This document shows positions 18,357-28,244 of a stretch of 64,000 nucleotides of DNA, piece after piece. The notes beneath the pieces were generated by a model, which worked only from the letters and a program-made list of their open reading frames with translations, had not been told where the DNA came from and did no database searches. Each line of letters begins with the position of its first letter. Position 1 is the first letter of the stretch. Origin of the DNA: Caldilineaceae bacterium (GTDB lineage: Bacteria > Chloroflexota > Anaerolineae > Caldilineales > Caldilineaceae); assembly GCA_019637645.1 (NCBI GenBank), contig JAHBVH010000018.1, positions 45,623 through 109,622 on the forward strand. Reading direction: 5' to 3'. Both the position numbers and the translations under genes were made by a program.

Positions 18357-19556
18357 ATGTCCATGCTACGCATTTTACGCAGCGGGCTGATCGCTTGCAG
18401 CGCGTTATGGCTGATGATGACAATTGCCCATGGCGCGCCCCAAGTGCGTCCTAATGCCCAAAACATCACCCTGGCTGGCACGATTCCCCCCGTAGCCCCG
18501 GTTCTGCACAATGGCGACTTTGAATGTGCCATCGGTGGTTACTACACCGCAACCAATGGCATTGGCCAAGTGATCTTGATCCCCAATCATTGGCAAGCCG
18601 ACATCCGCAACGGTGCGCCGCGTATTTCCAGCACGCGCACACACTTTACCAAGAGCTGTACGGGCAGCGGGCATGTTGAGCGGATCAGCGGGGAAGACAG
18701 CATGACCGTCATTGCCCAAGATCTCGAACGGCCACCCGATCCTGGCAAGCCCTTTGATGTGGTCATCTTTCAACCGATCTCGACAACCGTTGGCGGGGCG
18801 TATAGCCTGAGCGGTTGGTTGCTCAGCCTTTGTGGTGGCAGTGCCGTGCCAAGCGATTGCCCCAGTGGGTATTATATGAGCAAGATGCTGGGCATTGATC
18901 CCACCGGCGGCACCGATGCCGACGCGCCCAGTGTGATCTGGACCGAGAATCGCCGCAACTTTTGGGAAAGCGGCAAACGAGTCGGCTGGCAGCAGATGAC
19001 GGTCAGTGCGGTGGCCCAAGCCCCAACCATCACACTCTTTGCCCGCATTTACAGTCCATTCCGTTGGCATGGCAACCACGCCTTTATCGACGCGCTCAGC
19101 CTCGTCCGCGCGCCCGTAGTCACCTTAACGGTTCCGGCCCTGGTCACAGGCACCCAAGCAACTGTGCAGTGGGACGGCCGCCAGAGTCCTGATATTGCCG
19201 CCATTGCGGGCGGCACCTATGCATTGCGCTACGATCTCCAGATGCGCCCGCTAGGTGCAACGGACTGGCGCGATTTTGCCATGGACCAACTGGGCCCTGG
19301 CAGCGCCAGCCTGAGCGTGCCCTGTGCTGATACGAGCTACGAGGTACGTATACGCGCCCGTTCCGAACAGCCACCAGCACCCGCGCCCGCTGGTGCTTGG
19401 CCCAACCAACGCTATGCCAGTGTCTGGAGCGACGCCGTTACCATCGAATTTCAAAGTATCACTCCCGACACGCCACCTGATCCCGTTGATCCACCTGGCC
19501 CGTTCCGTATCTACCTGCCGCAGATCGCCAATCAAACACAGTGTGCGGCACGCTGA
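18357..19556 (+). CDS. Secreted beta-sandwich protein with YLP-type C-terminus
   Basis: The protein has 399 residues, with a signal peptide ending IAHGAPQ. Residues about 45-255 look like a galactose-binding-like/CBM jelly-roll: it opens LHNGDFEC, ends with [10 protein letters not shown], and has several Cys. Residues about 258-370 form a fibronectin-III-like domain. A Pro-rich linker leads to the end [18 protein letters not shown], which carries the [LI][YF]LP signature shared with the proteins at 1568 and 60472. AGGAG lies 11-12 nt before the first ATG. I do not recognise an enzymatic domain. An extracellular binding role is inferred. Confidence 0.75.
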   Translation: MSMLRILRSGLIACSALWLMMTIAHGAPQVRPNAQNITLAGTIPPVAPVLHNGDFECAIGGYYTATNGIGQVILIPNHWQADIRNGAPRISSTRTHFTKSCTGSGHVERISGEDSMTVIAQDLERPPDPGKPFDVVIFQPISTTVGGAYSLSGWLLSLCGGSAVPSDCPSGYYMSKMLGIDPTGGTDADAPSVIWTENRRNFWESGKRVGWQQMTVSAVAQAPTITLFARIYSPFRWHGNHAFIDALSLVRAPVVTLTVPALVTGTQATVQWDGRQSPDIAAIAGGTYALRYDLQMRPLGATDWRDFAMDQLGPGSASLSVPCADTSYEVRIRARSEQPPAPAPAGAWPNQRYASVWSDAVTIEFQSITPDTPPDPVDPPGPFRIYLPQIANQTQCAAR

Positions 19557-19583
19557 GACCATTCTCACGATCGCGCACCGCTA

Positions 19584-19614
19584 GCGCTGTCAGGTTTCCA
19601 AAGCCTGACAGCGC
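19584..19614. repeat. Family-1 palindrome, variant
   Basis: GCGCTGTCAGGTTT and AAAGCCTGACAGCGC pair with one bulged G. It lies 28 nt after the stop at 19556 and before yggS. Confidence 0.7.
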
Positions 19615-19702
19615 GGCTTGCCCAGTAATCTGCACAGCCTCTCGCTTCCACCTTGCCAGCCGCTTCATTCATTGGTACAATCCAGCACAGGAGCAAAGCA
19701 CC

Positions 19703-20416
19703 ATGATAGAAGAAATCACGGCAACTGAAATCGCAAAGAACCTAGCAGATATCCGCGCCCGGATCGCGGCCGCGGCCACGCGAGCCGGGCGCGATCCCCA
19801 AACCGTCACCTTGGTCGCCGTCAGCAAGACCAAACCCTTCAGCGCCATTGAGGCCGCGTATCAGGCTGGGCAACGGGACTTTGGCGAAAATCGCCTAGAG
19901 GAGCTATGGCCCAAGGTGACCGCTGCCCAGGAACTTGGTCTGGCGGACATTCGCTGGCATCTCATTGGCACCATCCAAAGTCGGAAAACCGCCCAAGCCG
20001 TGGGTCCCTTTAGCTTGATCCACTCGATAGACCGGGATAAGATTGCCCAACGCTTGAGCCGCGACGCCGAAGCCGCCCAGTGCGTATTGTCTGTACTGCT
20101 CGAGGTCAATGTCAGCGGCGAAGCGAGCAAACATGGCTTTACCCCCACAGATTTGTTGGCAAACGCGGCCGACCTCTTGGCGTTACCAGCCTTGCAGATC
20201 CAAGGGTTGATGACCATGGCCCCCCTGGTTGAAGAGGCCGCAGCCGCCCGGCCCGTCTTCCGCCGTCTGCACGAAGTACGTGCAGAGCTACAAGAACGCC
20301 ACCCAACCGGCCACTGGCAAGAACTTTCCATGGGCATGACCAACGATTTTGAAGTTGCCATTGAAGAAGGCGCGACCTTGGTACGCATTGGCTCTGCCAT
20401 TTTTGGTTCGCGCTAA
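19703..20416 (+). CDS. yggS: YggS/PROSC-family PLP homeostasis protein
   Basis: The protein has 237 residues, forms a single TIM barrel and binds PLP without known catalysis. The PLP lysine is Lys42 in [29 protein letters not shown], the Ser/Gly phosphate site ([12 protein letters not shown]) and the final GSAIFGSR are all present. The start at 19703 is chosen because AGGAG lies 9 nt upstream and because the longer frame to 19541 overlaps a palindrome and gives an N-terminus foreign to the family. It leads the run yggS-proC-yggT, a gene order common in many bacteria. Confidence 0.95.
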   Translation: MIEEITATEIAKNLADIRARIAAAATRAGRDPQTVTLVAVSKTKPFSAIEAAYQAGQRDFGENRLEELWPKVTAAQELGLADIRWHLIGTIQSRKTAQAVGPFSLIHSIDRDKIAQRLSRDAEAAQCVLSVLLEVNVSGEASKHGFTPTDLLANAADLLALPALQIQGLMTMAPLVEEAAAARPVFRRLHEVRAELQERHPTGHWQELSMGMTNDFEVAIEEGATLVRIGSAIFGSR

Positions 20417-20469
20417 CCATCGCTTTTCAGCCAACCTGATTCAGCCAACATGATGACGAAGTAGGCACT

Positions 20470-21300
20470 ATGACATCTCTACACGAAAGCAATATTGCCT
20501 TTATTGGCAGCGGGGCCATGGGCGAAGCCATGATCAAAGGGCTCCTCAGCCGCGCGTTGATCGGGGCCGACCACCTCATCGGCAGCGATCCAGTCGCGGC
20601 TCGGCGCGATTATATTGCCAAGAGCTACCAGATCCAGACCACGGACGATAATGTACAGGCCGTTGCCCAGGCTGATATCGTTGTTATGAGTATCAAACCC
20701 CAAGCATTGGGGGTTGTTGCTGCCTCCTTGCAGCAGGCGCTCAAACCTGGGGCGGTGGTCCTGAGTATTATGGCCGGGATTTCGCTCAAAACGCTTCAAA
20801 AAGCGCTGAACCATGCGCGGATTGTGCGGGCCATGCCGAATACACCCGCGCAAGTCAATCTGGGTGTCACTGCTTGGATCGCGACGGAAGCGGTCGATGC
20901 CGAGCAGCGGGCCCAAATTGCGCTGTTGTTGGGTGCCTTGGGTGAACAAATTCCCGTGGATAAAGAAGAGTTTATTGATATGCAGACGGGCTTAGGCGGT
21001 TCAGGGCCAGGCTTTGTCTTTTTGATCATTGAAGCCATGATCGATGCTGGTGTCCAAATGGGCTTTGCTCGGGCCGACGCCCAAAAGATTGTGCTGCAAA
21101 CCATTGCCGGGAGTGTCGCTTTGGTCCAAACAACGGGCAAACATCCGGCCGAGTTACGCAATCTGGTGACTAGTGCAGGTGGCACCACCGCCGCTGGCAT
21201 CTATGAACTCGAAAAAGGCGGTATCCGCACCACGTTGACGAACGCCATTCTGGCTGCCTATCAGCGGAGCCAGGAATTGGGTCGTCTCAGTGAAAAATAG
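20470..21300 (+). CDS. proC: Pyrroline-5-carboxylate reductase
   Basis: The protein has 276 residues and catalyses the last step of proline synthesis (P5C to proline with NAD(P)H). The Rossmann motif is IGSGAMGEAMIKGLL near the N-terminus. AMPNTPAQVNLGV, GLGGSGPGFVFLIIEAMIDAG and the C-terminal LRNLVTSAGGTTAAGI match the family signatures. The start has only a weak upstream AGTAGG. It lies 53 nt after yggS and 10 nt before yggT, which suggests one transcript. Confidence 0.96.
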   Translation: MTSLHESNIAFIGSGAMGEAMIKGLLSRALIGADHLIGSDPVAARRDYIAKSYQIQTTDDNVQAVAQADIVVMSIKPQALGVVAASLQQALKPGAVVLSIMAGISLKTLQKALNHARIVRAMPNTPAQVNLGVTAWIATEAVDAEQRAQIALLLGALGEQIPVDKEEFIDMQTGLGGSGPGFVFLIIEAMIDAGVQMGFARADAQKIVLQTIAGSVALVQTTGKHPAELRNLVTSAGGTTAAGIYELEKGGIRTTLTNAILAAYQRSQELGRLSEK

Positions 21301-21310
21301 TGAGTAAATT

Positions 21311-21571
21311 ATGATTTTTGAGCTTTTGGCCACCTTGCTTTCGCTCTATTCTTTTGTGATTTTAGCCCGTCTCCTGCTCTCTTGGGTGCCCGATCTGGTC
21401 GATCCGTATCACCCCGCGGTGCAGCTACTCCGCCAGGTGACCGATCCCGTGCTCGAACCGGCGCGCCAGTTGATCCCACCGATTGGCATGATCGATATCT
21501 CGGCGACCATTGTGCTGTTAGTTCTCTGGTTCCTCGTCGATATGTTGCGCCAGCTAGGTCGTGGGTTTTAG
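21311..21571 (+). CDS. YggT-family membrane protein
   Basis: The protein has 86 residues with two membrane segments, about 3-24 (LLATLLSLYSFVILARLLLS) and 60-80 (ISATIVLLVLWFLVDML). The loop between carries the family pattern: SWVPDLVDPYHPAV and PVLEPARQLIPPIGMIDIS. The family is linked to cell envelope or division and often lies beside yggS and proC, as here. It overlaps no neighbour if the next gene starts at 21585. Confidence 0.93.
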   Translation: MIFELLATLLSLYSFVILARLLLSWVPDLVDPYHPAVQLLRQVTDPVLEPARQLIPPIGMIDISATIVLLVLWFLVDMLRQLGRGF

Positions 21572-21584
21572 GAAATTCCTGCCG

Positions 21585-22001
21585 ATGGAAAATGCCGCGC
21601 AGCCCAACGATGAGCCGGCGAACGATAAGCCGTCGTTGGAAGCCTTTGAAACATTGGTCGAGCAAGCACTGGCCGAGATTCCAGACGCGCTGTGGAACAA
21701 AATCGACAATGTAGCCGTCGTCGTAGAAGATTGGCCGTCCCCCCAACAACTAGCCAGCGTGGGCTTGGGGCATCGCCATTTGTTGCTTGGCCTCTACGAA
21801 GGCGTGCCTTTGACGGCGCGCACCCATGCTTATGGCCTTGTCACGCCCGATAAGATCACCATCTTTCGCGGTCCGATCTTACGGGTCTGTCCTCCCGACG
21901 CCAACGCCATCCGGGCCCAAGTGCGGCGTACTGTCTTGCACGAAATCGCCCATCATTTTGGCATTAGCGACGATCGCCTGCATGAATTAGGTGCTTATTA
22001 A
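21585..22001 (+). CDS. Zincin-like metallopeptidase (MPPsA family)
   Basis: The protein has 138 residues and is cytoplasmic. HEIAHHFGISDDRLHELG near the C-terminus carries the HExxH zinc motif and a third acidic ligand region. The segment FETLVEQALAEIPDALWNKI and the VED/P start are typical of this small family. I prefer ATG 21585 (AGGAAA 10 nt upstream) to the GTG at 21561, which would overlap yggT. It probably belongs to the yggS-proC-yggT transcript. Its substrate is unknown. Confidence 0.88.
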   Translation: MENAAQPNDEPANDKPSLEAFETLVEQALAEIPDALWNKIDNVAVVVEDWPSPQQLASVGLGHRHLLLGLYEGVPLTARTHAYGLVTPDKITIFRGPILRVCPPDANAIRAQVRRTVLHEIAHHFGISDDRLHELGAY

Positions 22002-22028
22002 CCTTGCTCGACCTTGGAAAGGAACCGC

Positions 22029-22880
22029 ATGAATCGCTTTGCGCATAAAGGCTTCTCCCTCAGCCGTTTATTGATTGCCCTACTCTTGGGAACGATGATT
22101 TTTAGTGCCTGTAGTGCACCGCAATTGCCCGAAATCCCCGAATTGCCCGATCTATCTCAACTCCCTTCGTTACCAGGTATTCCCGAAAACCTACGCGATA
22201 TTCCCGATCTCCTGGGGCAACTCGGCCTACCCGATCTGAGCACCATCCCCAATTTGCCCCAGCTAGAGGATCTACCCGGTTTACAAACACCGGCAGGGGC
22301 GATTGTTTTTAATGGCCCGACCGAACGCCAGATCAACATTGGCGACCAACTGCCTGGCACAGATATCCGGCTCACCAATGTGAGTGCCGAGGGGGCTGAA
22401 TTTCAGATCGCGGGGATGCGCAGCGTACGCGCCGTAGGTGATTCACTCGACTTTGACGGTGCTTGGCCAGGAGCCAATGGGGTTGACTATAATCTGCGCA
22501 TGCGGATTTACTACACGGGTGGCAGTTATGTGCGGGCGGCGGGCGTCCATCGCTTTGTGATCTATAACATCCAACCCACCCGCGCCAATGTCACCTTGAG
22601 CGGCAATACCATGAAATTTCCCTTTACCGTCGGCGTCAGCCAAGGGGGGACCATTGCGGGTACGACCTTGGGCTATGCTGGGATGGAAGATCGGGGCGGC
22701 CAGATCACAGGGCTGCCCGAGGGTGAATATCCCTTCCGCAAAATTGGGGACAGCATTCAATGGAAAGGGTATGTGCGCTCTGATATTCCCGCCGACTTTG
22801 CCATCCGTATGCTCTACTACGATGCTAGTGGTGCCCGCGTTGGTGGCGTTGTCACCCTCCTGATTCCGTCCAATCAATAG
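22029..22880 (+). CDS. Lipoprotein with Leu-Pro-rich stalk
   Basis: The protein has 283 residues. A lipobox follows the hydrophobic core (MIFSAC). The mature N-terminus is a stalk of about 60 residues with a repeated (D/E)LP/IP pattern, probably extended. Residues about 90-280 are predicted all-beta, with two similar halves. ATG 22029 is chosen because GGAAAGGA lies just upstream; the frame opens earlier only by a TTG. The gene ends before a strong terminator. I do not recognise the family, so the function is unknown. Confidence 0.75.
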   Translation: MNRFAHKGFSLSRLLIALLLGTMIFSACSAPQLPEIPELPDLSQLPSLPGIPENLRDIPDLLGQLGLPDLSTIPNLPQLEDLPGLQTPAGAIVFNGPTERQINIGDQLPGTDIRLTNVSAEGAEFQIAGMRSVRAVGDSLDFDGAWPGANGVDYNLRMRIYYTGGSYVRAAGVHRFVIYNIQPTRANVTLSGNTMKFPFTVGVSQGGTIAGTTLGYAGMEDRGGQITGLPEGEYPFRKIGDSIQWKGYVRSDIPADFAIRMLYYDASGARVGGVVTLLIPSNQ

Positions 22881-22891
22881 TGTAGATTCGT

Positions 22892-22934
22892 CTCAAGGGG
22901 CTGGAAACATGAAGCCCGTTTCCAGCCCCTTGAG
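22892..22934 (+). terminator. Terminator hairpin
   Basis: CTCAAGGGGCTGGAAAC (22892-22908) pairs with its complement (22918-22934) over 17 bp around a 9-nt loop, 12 nt after the lipoprotein stop. Confidence 0.85.
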
Positions 22935-22973
22935 TTCCGTTGCATCATCCATTCTAGCCAGTGAGGAAGCCGA

Positions 22974-23831
22974 ATGAGCCAAGAGGAAGTCGGAATTGAT
23001 ACCCTAGGGCGCAGCTACCGCAGCAGTGTCTCCAGCCAACTTCAGTCCGTTCAGGCCGACTACTACACCATTGTCGATGCCGAAGAGTGGCCCATTGCCG
23101 GACTGATCGTATTGGTGGACCGTCGCAAACAGCCGGTGCGCGCCGAACTCCATCTCTATGAAGAGCTTTCTGATCACCGCAATGAATTTGCCCTGCGGCA
23201 GTCGCAAATTGTGCTCGGCGAACGCTACTATAGCGAAGAGCCAATCCAACTCCAGGTGATGCAAAGTTATGCTTGGCGCGAAACGCTCCAAGTCCGCGCC
23301 AATGCCGAGGAACTCCCCCCTAGCACCGATCCGATGGCCTTTGTCCAACAATATTGGCAGTATATCCTTGCGGGTAGTGCAGCCTTGGTCTTGATCGCCT
23401 TAATCTGGGCATTGACGGCCTTTTTCCGCTCATCCTCAGATGAGCCATCCACCGCCACCACTGCGCCCAGCACCGAACAAGTGCAGGACGCGGCGACGCC
23501 AGATGTGACACCGGCGGTGGCCGCGGCACCGGCACAGGATAATGGCCTACCGGCCAGCCGCAATGCCGATGCTACCCTGGCCGTTGGTCGCCGGATGCGC
23601 GTTTTGCCAGGGATTGAAGGTGTCTCGCTGGTGAGCGAACCAGGGCCGGATCAGAGTAAGGTCATTGGGCATCTCAGCGCTGGCGATCAAGCCAATATTA
23701 TTGGCGGCCCGGTCCTGCTCCAAGGCAATAGCGATACGATTGTCTGGTGGCAGATCCAATTGGACACTGGCGGCCAAGCCTGGGTGCCTGCTAACACCAG
23801 CGACATTACGTTGTTGGGTGTCGCCCAGTAA
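22974..23831 (+). CDS. Single-pass membrane protein with SH3-like C-terminus
   Basis: The protein has 285 residues. The first 125 are cytoplasmic-type, rich in charged strands (GLIVLVDRRKQPVRAELHLY), with no signal peptide. One membrane helix lies at about 128-150 (ILAGSAALVLIALIWAL). A Thr/Ala/Pro-rich linker and a C-terminal SH3b-like domain follow (about 200-283; VSLVSEPGPDQSKVIGHLSA, WWQIQLDTGGQAWVP). The topology suggests an external SH3b domain tied to an internal domain. GAGGAAG precedes the ATG. The N-terminal domain is not recognised. Confidence 0.72.
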   Translation: MSQEEVGIDTLGRSYRSSVSSQLQSVQADYYTIVDAEEWPIAGLIVLVDRRKQPVRAELHLYEELSDHRNEFALRQSQIVLGERYYSEEPIQLQVMQSYAWRETLQVRANAEELPPSTDPMAFVQQYWQYILAGSAALVLIALIWALTAFFRSSSDEPSTATTAPSTEQVQDAATPDVTPAVAAAPAQDNGLPASRNADATLAVGRRMRVLPGIEGVSLVSEPGPDQSKVIGHLSAGDQANIIGGPVLLQGNSDTIVWWQIQLDTGGQAWVPANTSDITLLGVAQ

Positions 23832-23835
23832 TAAC

Positions 23836-23878
23836 GCGCGAGACCTGACAGGTTTGTTAAACCTGTCAGGTCTCGCGC
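23836..23878. terminator. Family-1 palindrome acting as bidirectional terminator
   Basis: Perfect 20-bp arms (23836-23855 and 23859-23878) with a GTT loop lie between the convergent stops at 23831 and 23930. It is the longest perfect copy of the family here. Confidence 0.85.
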
Positions 23879-23929
23879 AGCTTGCCGCTAGCAGGCGGTG
23901 GTTTCAACCATTGCCGCCGTTTTACCGAT

Positions 23930-25036
23930 TTAGTTAGTGGCGCGGATTACGGTTGCCGCGGCGGGGTCGAGTTGGAGCCAGATCGTCGTGCCGGGTTGTA
24001 GACAAGTTGGATCAGCCGCGGTGCGCATGACAAATTGCGGCACTTCAAAGCGGAGGGGCGTTTGGGTGGCCCCTTCAGTCACCACCACGGCCAACTGATA
24101 GTAGCTGCCCCGAAAAAGGAACGATTGCACAGTAGCCGGCACCACCCAACCATTCGCCACAATAGGCGGCGCGTCACAGCCAAAGGCGAATACCGCGTCA
24201 GGGCGAATGAGGAGCGTGGGCCCTTCTTGGCGAGTCGTGGTTGCCCCCTGCTCGGCCAAGGATTGCGCGAGCTGCGGAGGGAGCCCCAGCGGCGGCGCAC
24301 TCCCAGCGGCGGCCAGGGGCAGCAGATTATGAAAACCAAAAAAACGCGCCACAAAGAGATTGTTGGGCTGGTTGTAAATGGCCTGCGCGGTGCCAACCTG
24401 TTCAATCCGCCCCTGACGCATCACAACCAACCGGTCAGCAACGGCAAAAGCTTCTTGCTGATCATGAGTTACATAGAGGGCAGTCACGCCAACGGCCTTT
24501 AGAATCGCATGCAGTTCCCCCAAGAGCGCCTCCCGCAAAGCGCGATCCAAGCTGCCCAAAGGTTCATCCAACATCAATAGCCGCGGATGTGGCGCAAGAC
24601 TACGCGCCAATGCCACCCGCTGCCGCTCACCACCACTAAGCGCAAAAACAGAACGGTTGTCATAGCCCTGCAGATTGACCAAGGCCAGCACCTCTTGCAC
24701 TCGCTGGGCGATCTGGGCACGGCTCTGCTTACCCATCCGCAACCCAAAGGCAATATTTTCCGCCACGGTGCGATGGGGAAAGAGCGCAAACTCCTGAAAC
24801 ATCAGGCCAAAATTGCGTTGATGGACTGGCACACGGCTCAGATCTTGCCCATCCAGCAAAAGTTGACCCTGGTCGGCCTGCTCCAAACCGGCCACGATCC
24901 GTAGCAAGGTGGTCTTGCCACAGCCACTCGGCCCCAGCAGACAAACAATCTCACCGTTTTGGACGGTTAGGTTGATGTTGTGGAGGACCGCCGTCGCCGG
25001 TGTATAGGCTTTACTGACACCTGTAATGGTTAACAT
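23930..25036 (-). CDS. thiQ: Thiamine ABC transporter, ATP-binding protein
   Basis: The protein has 368 residues and energises import through the ThiP-like permease. Walker [13 protein letters not shown], signature LSGGERQRVALA, Walker B LLMLDEPLG and the switch His (VTHDQQEA) are intact. A C-terminal regulatory (TOBE-like) extension of about 130 residues makes it longer than the short enterobacterial ThiQ and closer in size to the iron/polyamine (PotA/FbpC) type. The thiamine assignment rests on the TPP riboswitch ahead of the operon. It begins at the base right after the thiP stop, so translation is probably coupled. Confidence 0.85.
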   Translation of the reverse strand: MLTITGVSKAYTPATAVLHNINLTVQNGEIVCLLGPSGCGKTTLLRIVAGLEQADQGQLLLDGQDLSRVPVHQRNFGLMFQEFALFPHRTVAENIAFGLRMGKQSRAQIAQRVQEVLALVNLQGYDNRSVFALSGGERQRVALARSLAPHPRLLMLDEPLGSLDRALREALLGELHAILKAVGVTALYVTHDQQEAFAVADRLVVMRQGRIEQVGTAQAIYNQPNNLFVARFFGFHNLLPLAAAGSAPPLGLPPQLAQSLAEQGATTTRQEGPTLLIRPDAVFAFGCDAPPIVANGWVVPATVQSFLFRGSYYQLAVVVTEGATQTPLRFEVPQFVMRTAADPTCLQPGTTIWLQLDPAAATVIRATN

Positions 25037-26698
25037 TTAGAACTCTTCTGTGTTAGGCAGGCGGAAGCGCTCGATCAACAGCAAAGAGACCGCGCAGACC
25101 GCCATGAGAATGGTACTCATCGCCAGGGCTTGACCATAATTGAGCAGGCCAGGCTGGGTCAGCGCCCGATAGATGATCACTGGCATGGTTGGGGTGTCTG
25201 GCCGGCTGATCAGTAACGTTGCGCCAAATTCACCGAGGCTAATGGTAAAGGCGAAGGTTGCACTCACCAAGAGCGCACGCCAGAGAATCGGCGCATCTAC
25301 CTCCCACCACTGGTGCAACGGCGTCGCGCCCAAGACCGCGGCGGCCTCCCGCAACCGCGGATCGATGCTGCGCAGGGCAGGCAGGAAGGTACGAATGACA
25401 AAGGGCATGGCAATTAACGTATGAGCAATCGGCGTCAGCAGGAGTGACGTGCGCCAACTGCCCATGGCCACAATGTAGCCAAAGCCCAACGTCACCGCCG
25501 ACGTGCCCAAGGGCAAGAGAAAAAGGGGATCGAGTACCGTGGTGAGCCACCCACGCGGGCGCGCCAACAGATAGGCGCTGATCACCCCCAAGCAGAGACT
25601 GAGACTCATGGTCGCCAGGGCGAAGACCAAGGAGTTACGCACGGCTACAATCGGCTGAACAAAAAAAGCACTTTGGCGGCGATTGATGGTCAGCTCTTGA
25701 TAGTAGCGCAGGGTCCAGCCCTCTTCACCCAAGGTGAAGCTGCGCCAAACCAAGGTGAACAAGGGCAAGAGCAGCAGCCCAATGCTGGCAATCAGCACCC
25801 ACTGTACCAGCCGCCGTCGCCAACGGGGAGTCGTGGCAGCCGCATAACTGGTGGGAAAGCGATCCAAGGCAATACTCAACCGCGCTTGGAGGCGCGTATA
25901 AAAGATCATGACAACTAAGGTCAGCACCATTTGCACCAAGCTCAACAGCGCGGCCACGGGCAAGTTAAAGAGATTGACCGCTTGGCGATAGATCTCGACC
26001 TCCAGGGTCGCAAAACCGAGCCCTCCCAAGATCAGCACAACCCCAAAGCTGGTAAAACAGAAGAGAAAGACCAAGAGGCCAGCAGCAATGACACTGGGCA
26101 ACAAGAGCGGCAGCGTTACGCGCCAGAAGACCATGAAGGGGCTAGCCCCCAACACCGCCGCGGCTTCCCGCAGGCGCGGGCTGAGCGTTGCCCAGAAGCC
26201 CCCCACGGTGCGGATGATCACACTGACATTATAGAAGGCATGGACGAGCAGGATAATCCAAACTGTGCCCAGGAGCTGGATTGGCGCACGCTCTAGTGGT
26301 AAGAGTTGCTGCAAAAATTGGTTAACCAAGCCCTGCCGCCCAATCAACGCGGTAAAGGCGGCGGCCACCACCACCGTTGGCATGACAAAGGGGATGGTCG
26401 TCAACGCCCGCAAGAGGGCCTTGCCCGGGAATTCATAGTGGGCAAAGAGGTAGGCCAGCGGCAAGCCAAATAATAACGTCAACACAGTCGATGCCGCGGC
26501 CTGCCAGGTGGTAAACCAGAGGATGGGCCAGAGGATCTCTTGGCGCAGCAAGCCGAGCGCACCGCTTCCCTCCCCTTCCAGCCCGGCAAAGCTGAGCCGT
26601 AAGATGCTCAGCAGCGGATAGAAAAAGAAACAGACCAAAAAGAGCAGGGGTAAGCTATAGAGTAGATACTTGAGAAGAGCCAATGGTCGGTTGATCAT
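25037..26698 (-). CDS. thiP: Thiamine ABC transporter, fused permease
   Basis: The protein has 553 residues and about 12 membrane helices arranged as two homologous permease halves in one chain, as in ThiP and FbpB. Each half holds an EAA loop: [22 protein letters not shown] in the first (near residue 180) and [20 protein letters not shown] in the second (near 460). It moves the substrate across the cytoplasmic membrane. It lies 72 nt after thiB with a palindrome between them, and directly abuts thiQ. Confidence 0.88.
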   Translation of the reverse strand: MINRPLALLKYLLYSLPLLFLVCFFFYPLLSILRLSFAGLEGEGSGALGLLRQEILWPILWFTTWQAAASTVLTLLFGLPLAYLFAHYEFPGKALLRALTTIPFVMPTVVVAAAFTALIGRQGLVNQFLQQLLPLERAPIQLLGTVWIILLVHAFYNVSVIIRTVGGFWATLSPRLREAAAVLGASPFMVFWRVTLPLLLPSVIAAGLLVFLFCFTSFGVVLILGGLGFATLEVEIYRQAVNLFNLPVAALLSLVQMVLTLVVMIFYTRLQARLSIALDRFPTSYAAATTPRWRRRLVQWVLIASIGLLLLPLFTLVWRSFTLGEEGWTLRYYQELTINRRQSAFFVQPIVAVRNSLVFALATMSLSLCLGVISAYLLARPRGWLTTVLDPLFLLPLGTSAVTLGFGYIVAMGSWRTSLLLTPIAHTLIAMPFVIRTFLPALRSIDPRLREAAAVLGATPLHQWWEVDAPILWRALLVSATFAFTISLGEFGATLLISRPDTPTMPVIIYRALTQPGLLNYGQALAMSTILMAVCAVSLLLIERFRLPNTEEF

Positions 26699-26715
26699 CC
26701 ACCACTTCCTCAGAG

Positions 26716-26748
26716 AGCGCTGTCTGGTTTGGCAAACCAGACAGCGCT
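26716..26748. repeat. Palindrome inside the thi operon, between thiB and thiP
   Basis: AGCGCTGTCTGGTTT (26716-26730) and its complement (26734-26748) pair perfectly over 15 bp with a 3-nt loop. It is a family-1 variant (CTGTCTGG for CTGTCAGG). It lacks a U-run, so it may protect the thiB message or lower downstream expression rather than end transcription fully (inference). Confidence 0.8.
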
Positions 26749-26770
26749 GAGATTATTAACACTGAGCGAC

Positions 26771-27889
26771 TCAGCGTAACATGACATTGGTCCAGGCATC
26801 GATCCACTGTTCGCGGTTGGCATCGATCGTCGCCGCATCCAAGGTGGGCGTGACTGCCGGTTGTTCAGCAAATTGGACAAAAAGCTCAGGCAGCGAGGCT
26901 TCCGGCAGTGCCGGGTAGACAAACATCTGCAAAGGCACATCCGCCTGGAAGGTCTCACTCAGCATAAAATCGACAAATTGTTGGGCAAGTTCAGCTTGCT
27001 GCGTGCCTTGGAGAATGCCGACAAACTCGATCTGGCGGAAAACGCCACCGGCTAGGTTGAGATTGACACTCGCGGGCTCGGTGCGCCCATCGCTGGCATA
27101 GAGCACATCAGCAGGCGGGCTGGTGGTATAGCTCACCACCAAAGGCCGATCACCAGTGCCACCAGAGCCCACCGTGAAATGATCATAGTAGGCTTCGCTC
27201 CAGCCATTGGTAATTAGCACATCATTGGCACGTAGCGCTTCCCAGAAGGCCAGGTAGTTTTCCTCGCCAAAATGATCGATGGTCGCCAAGAGAAAAGCCA
27301 ACCCCGGTGATGATGTGGCAGGGTTGAGCGCAACAAAGAGCCCTTGGTAGGCGGGCTGGGTAAGATCCTCTAAAGTTTGAGGCAAGGGCAGATCATGTTC
27401 GGCGAAATAGGTGGCATCGGCGTTGATATTGACATACCCCACATCCACTGGCAATAGGCGGTGTTCCGGGTCTAGCTGCAGTTCATCGGGAATCGCCGCC
27501 AAGGCGGGTGATGCATAGGGCACAAAGACATCGGCAGCCAAGGCCCGACTGAGGAAGGTATTATCCACGCCAAAGAAGAGATCCGCGAGTGGCGCGTCCT
27601 TGCTTAGAATGATCTTGTTGAGGGCTTCACCAGCATCGCCGAGTTCCAGCAGTTGCAATTTGACATTGTGCTCTGCTTCAAATTGGGCTAATACCTCTTC
27701 GCTAATATTAAAGGAATCATGACTGGCTAGCACCAAGGTGGCCGCGCTAGCAGCGCTAGGCTCAGTCGGCATATCCGTCGTGGGGGCTGTGGCAGGTGCT
27801 ACGGGTTGGCAGGCCACTAGTAGCAAAAGGATCGATAGAAGTAATAGGGCGAAGCTACGTTGTATAGACTGTAGTATAGACTGTCGCAT
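26771..27889 (-). CDS. thiB: Thiamine ABC transporter, substrate-binding lipoprotein
   Basis: The protein has 372 residues, with a lipoprotein signal (LLLLVACQP), a Thr/Pro/Ala linker, then a two-lobe type 2 periplasmic-binding fold. Segments such as [49 protein letters not shown] and [15 protein letters not shown] match the ThiB family, including the acidic and aromatic ligand-site region. It leads the operon after the TPP riboswitch, so it is expected to bind thiamine, TPP or a precursor outside the membrane. Confidence 0.9.
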   Translation of the reverse strand: MRQSILQSIQRSFALLLLSILLLLVACQPVAPATAPTTDMPTEPSAASAATLVLASHDSFNISEEVLAQFEAEHNVKLQLLELGDAGEALNKIILSKDAPLADLFFGVDNTFLSRALAADVFVPYASPALAAIPDELQLDPEHRLLPVDVGYVNINADATYFAEHDLPLPQTLEDLTQPAYQGLFVALNPATSSPGLAFLLATIDHFGEENYLAFWEALRANDVLITNGWSEAYYDHFTVGSGGTGDRPLVVSYTTSPPADVLYASDGRTEPASVNLNLAGGVFRQIEFVGILQGTQQAELAQQFVDFMLSETFQADVPLQMFVYPALPEASLPELFVQFAEQPAVTPTLDAATIDANREQWIDAWTNVMLR

Positions 27890-27910
27890 AGATCGGTCTC
27901 CTGTAATAGA

Positions 27911-27942
27911 AAAATGAAAGCCTTGCCGATCGAGGCAAGGCC
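27911..27942 (-). terminator. Riboswitch-linked terminator (expression platform)
   Basis: On the minus strand GCCTTGCC and GGCAAGGC (27941-27920) form a hairpin around a 6-nt loop, followed by TTTCATTTTT. It lies between the TPP aptamer and thiB, the place of an off-switch terminator. Confidence 0.8.
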
Positions 27943-27972
27943 AGGAAGTCGATAGCGACCATACGAGTCTCT

Positions 27973-28060
27973 GCTCCCTCCGCTGGCATTACCCAGATCA
28001 GGTTCACGGGTCGATGACAGAACGGTCATCCTCTCAGCCTGGCTCTACCAAGCTCCCCGA
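27973..28060 (-). ncRNA. TPP riboswitch (THI element)
   Basis: Read on the minus strand the aptamer starts CGGGGAGC and contains the conserved CTGAGAGGAT, ACCCGTGAACCTGATCTGG and TAATGCCAGCGGAGGGAGC blocks. These are the core of the TPP aptamer, in order and spacing. Known TPP riboswitches turn off thiamine synthesis or transport genes when TPP is bound. Here it lies 11 nt or so after the predicted transcription start and before a terminator hairpin and thiB. Confidence 0.96.
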
Positions 28061-28077
28061 AATTTACTTCGGCTGTG

Positions 28078-28106
28078 ATTATACTATAAGGTTTAACCGA
28101 TGACAA
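28078..28106 (-). promoter_or_regulatory. Promoter of the thiamine transporter operon
   Basis: On the minus strand TTGTCA (28106-28101), a 17-bp spacer and a perfect TATAAT (28083-28078) are followed by the TPP riboswitch. Confidence 0.8.
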
Positions 28107-28146
28107 ACCTAGCTTGCGCATAAAGGTTGCGCGGCTACCGCAGATT

Positions 28147-28244
28147 TGTCCTCTGGTTGGCTCTGTGGTACCCACAACCGCCAACGCAAGATGCTTGTCC
28201 TCTGGTTGGCTCTGTGGTGCCCACAACCGCCAACACAAGATGCT
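28147..28244. repeat. Two tandem 49-bp units (family-2 palindromes)
   Basis: A 49-bp unit starting TGTCCTCTGGTTGGCTCTGT occurs twice with a few differences (28147-28195, 28196-28244). Each unit folds: GTTGGC-TGTGG pairs with CCACA-GCCAAC. A family-1 palindrome follows directly. Confidence 0.85.

Noticed and set aside
28147..28244. Possible CRISPR fragment (two 49-bp units)
   Set aside because: The units are directly adjacent without spacers and belong to a dispersed palindrome family; no cas gene is near.
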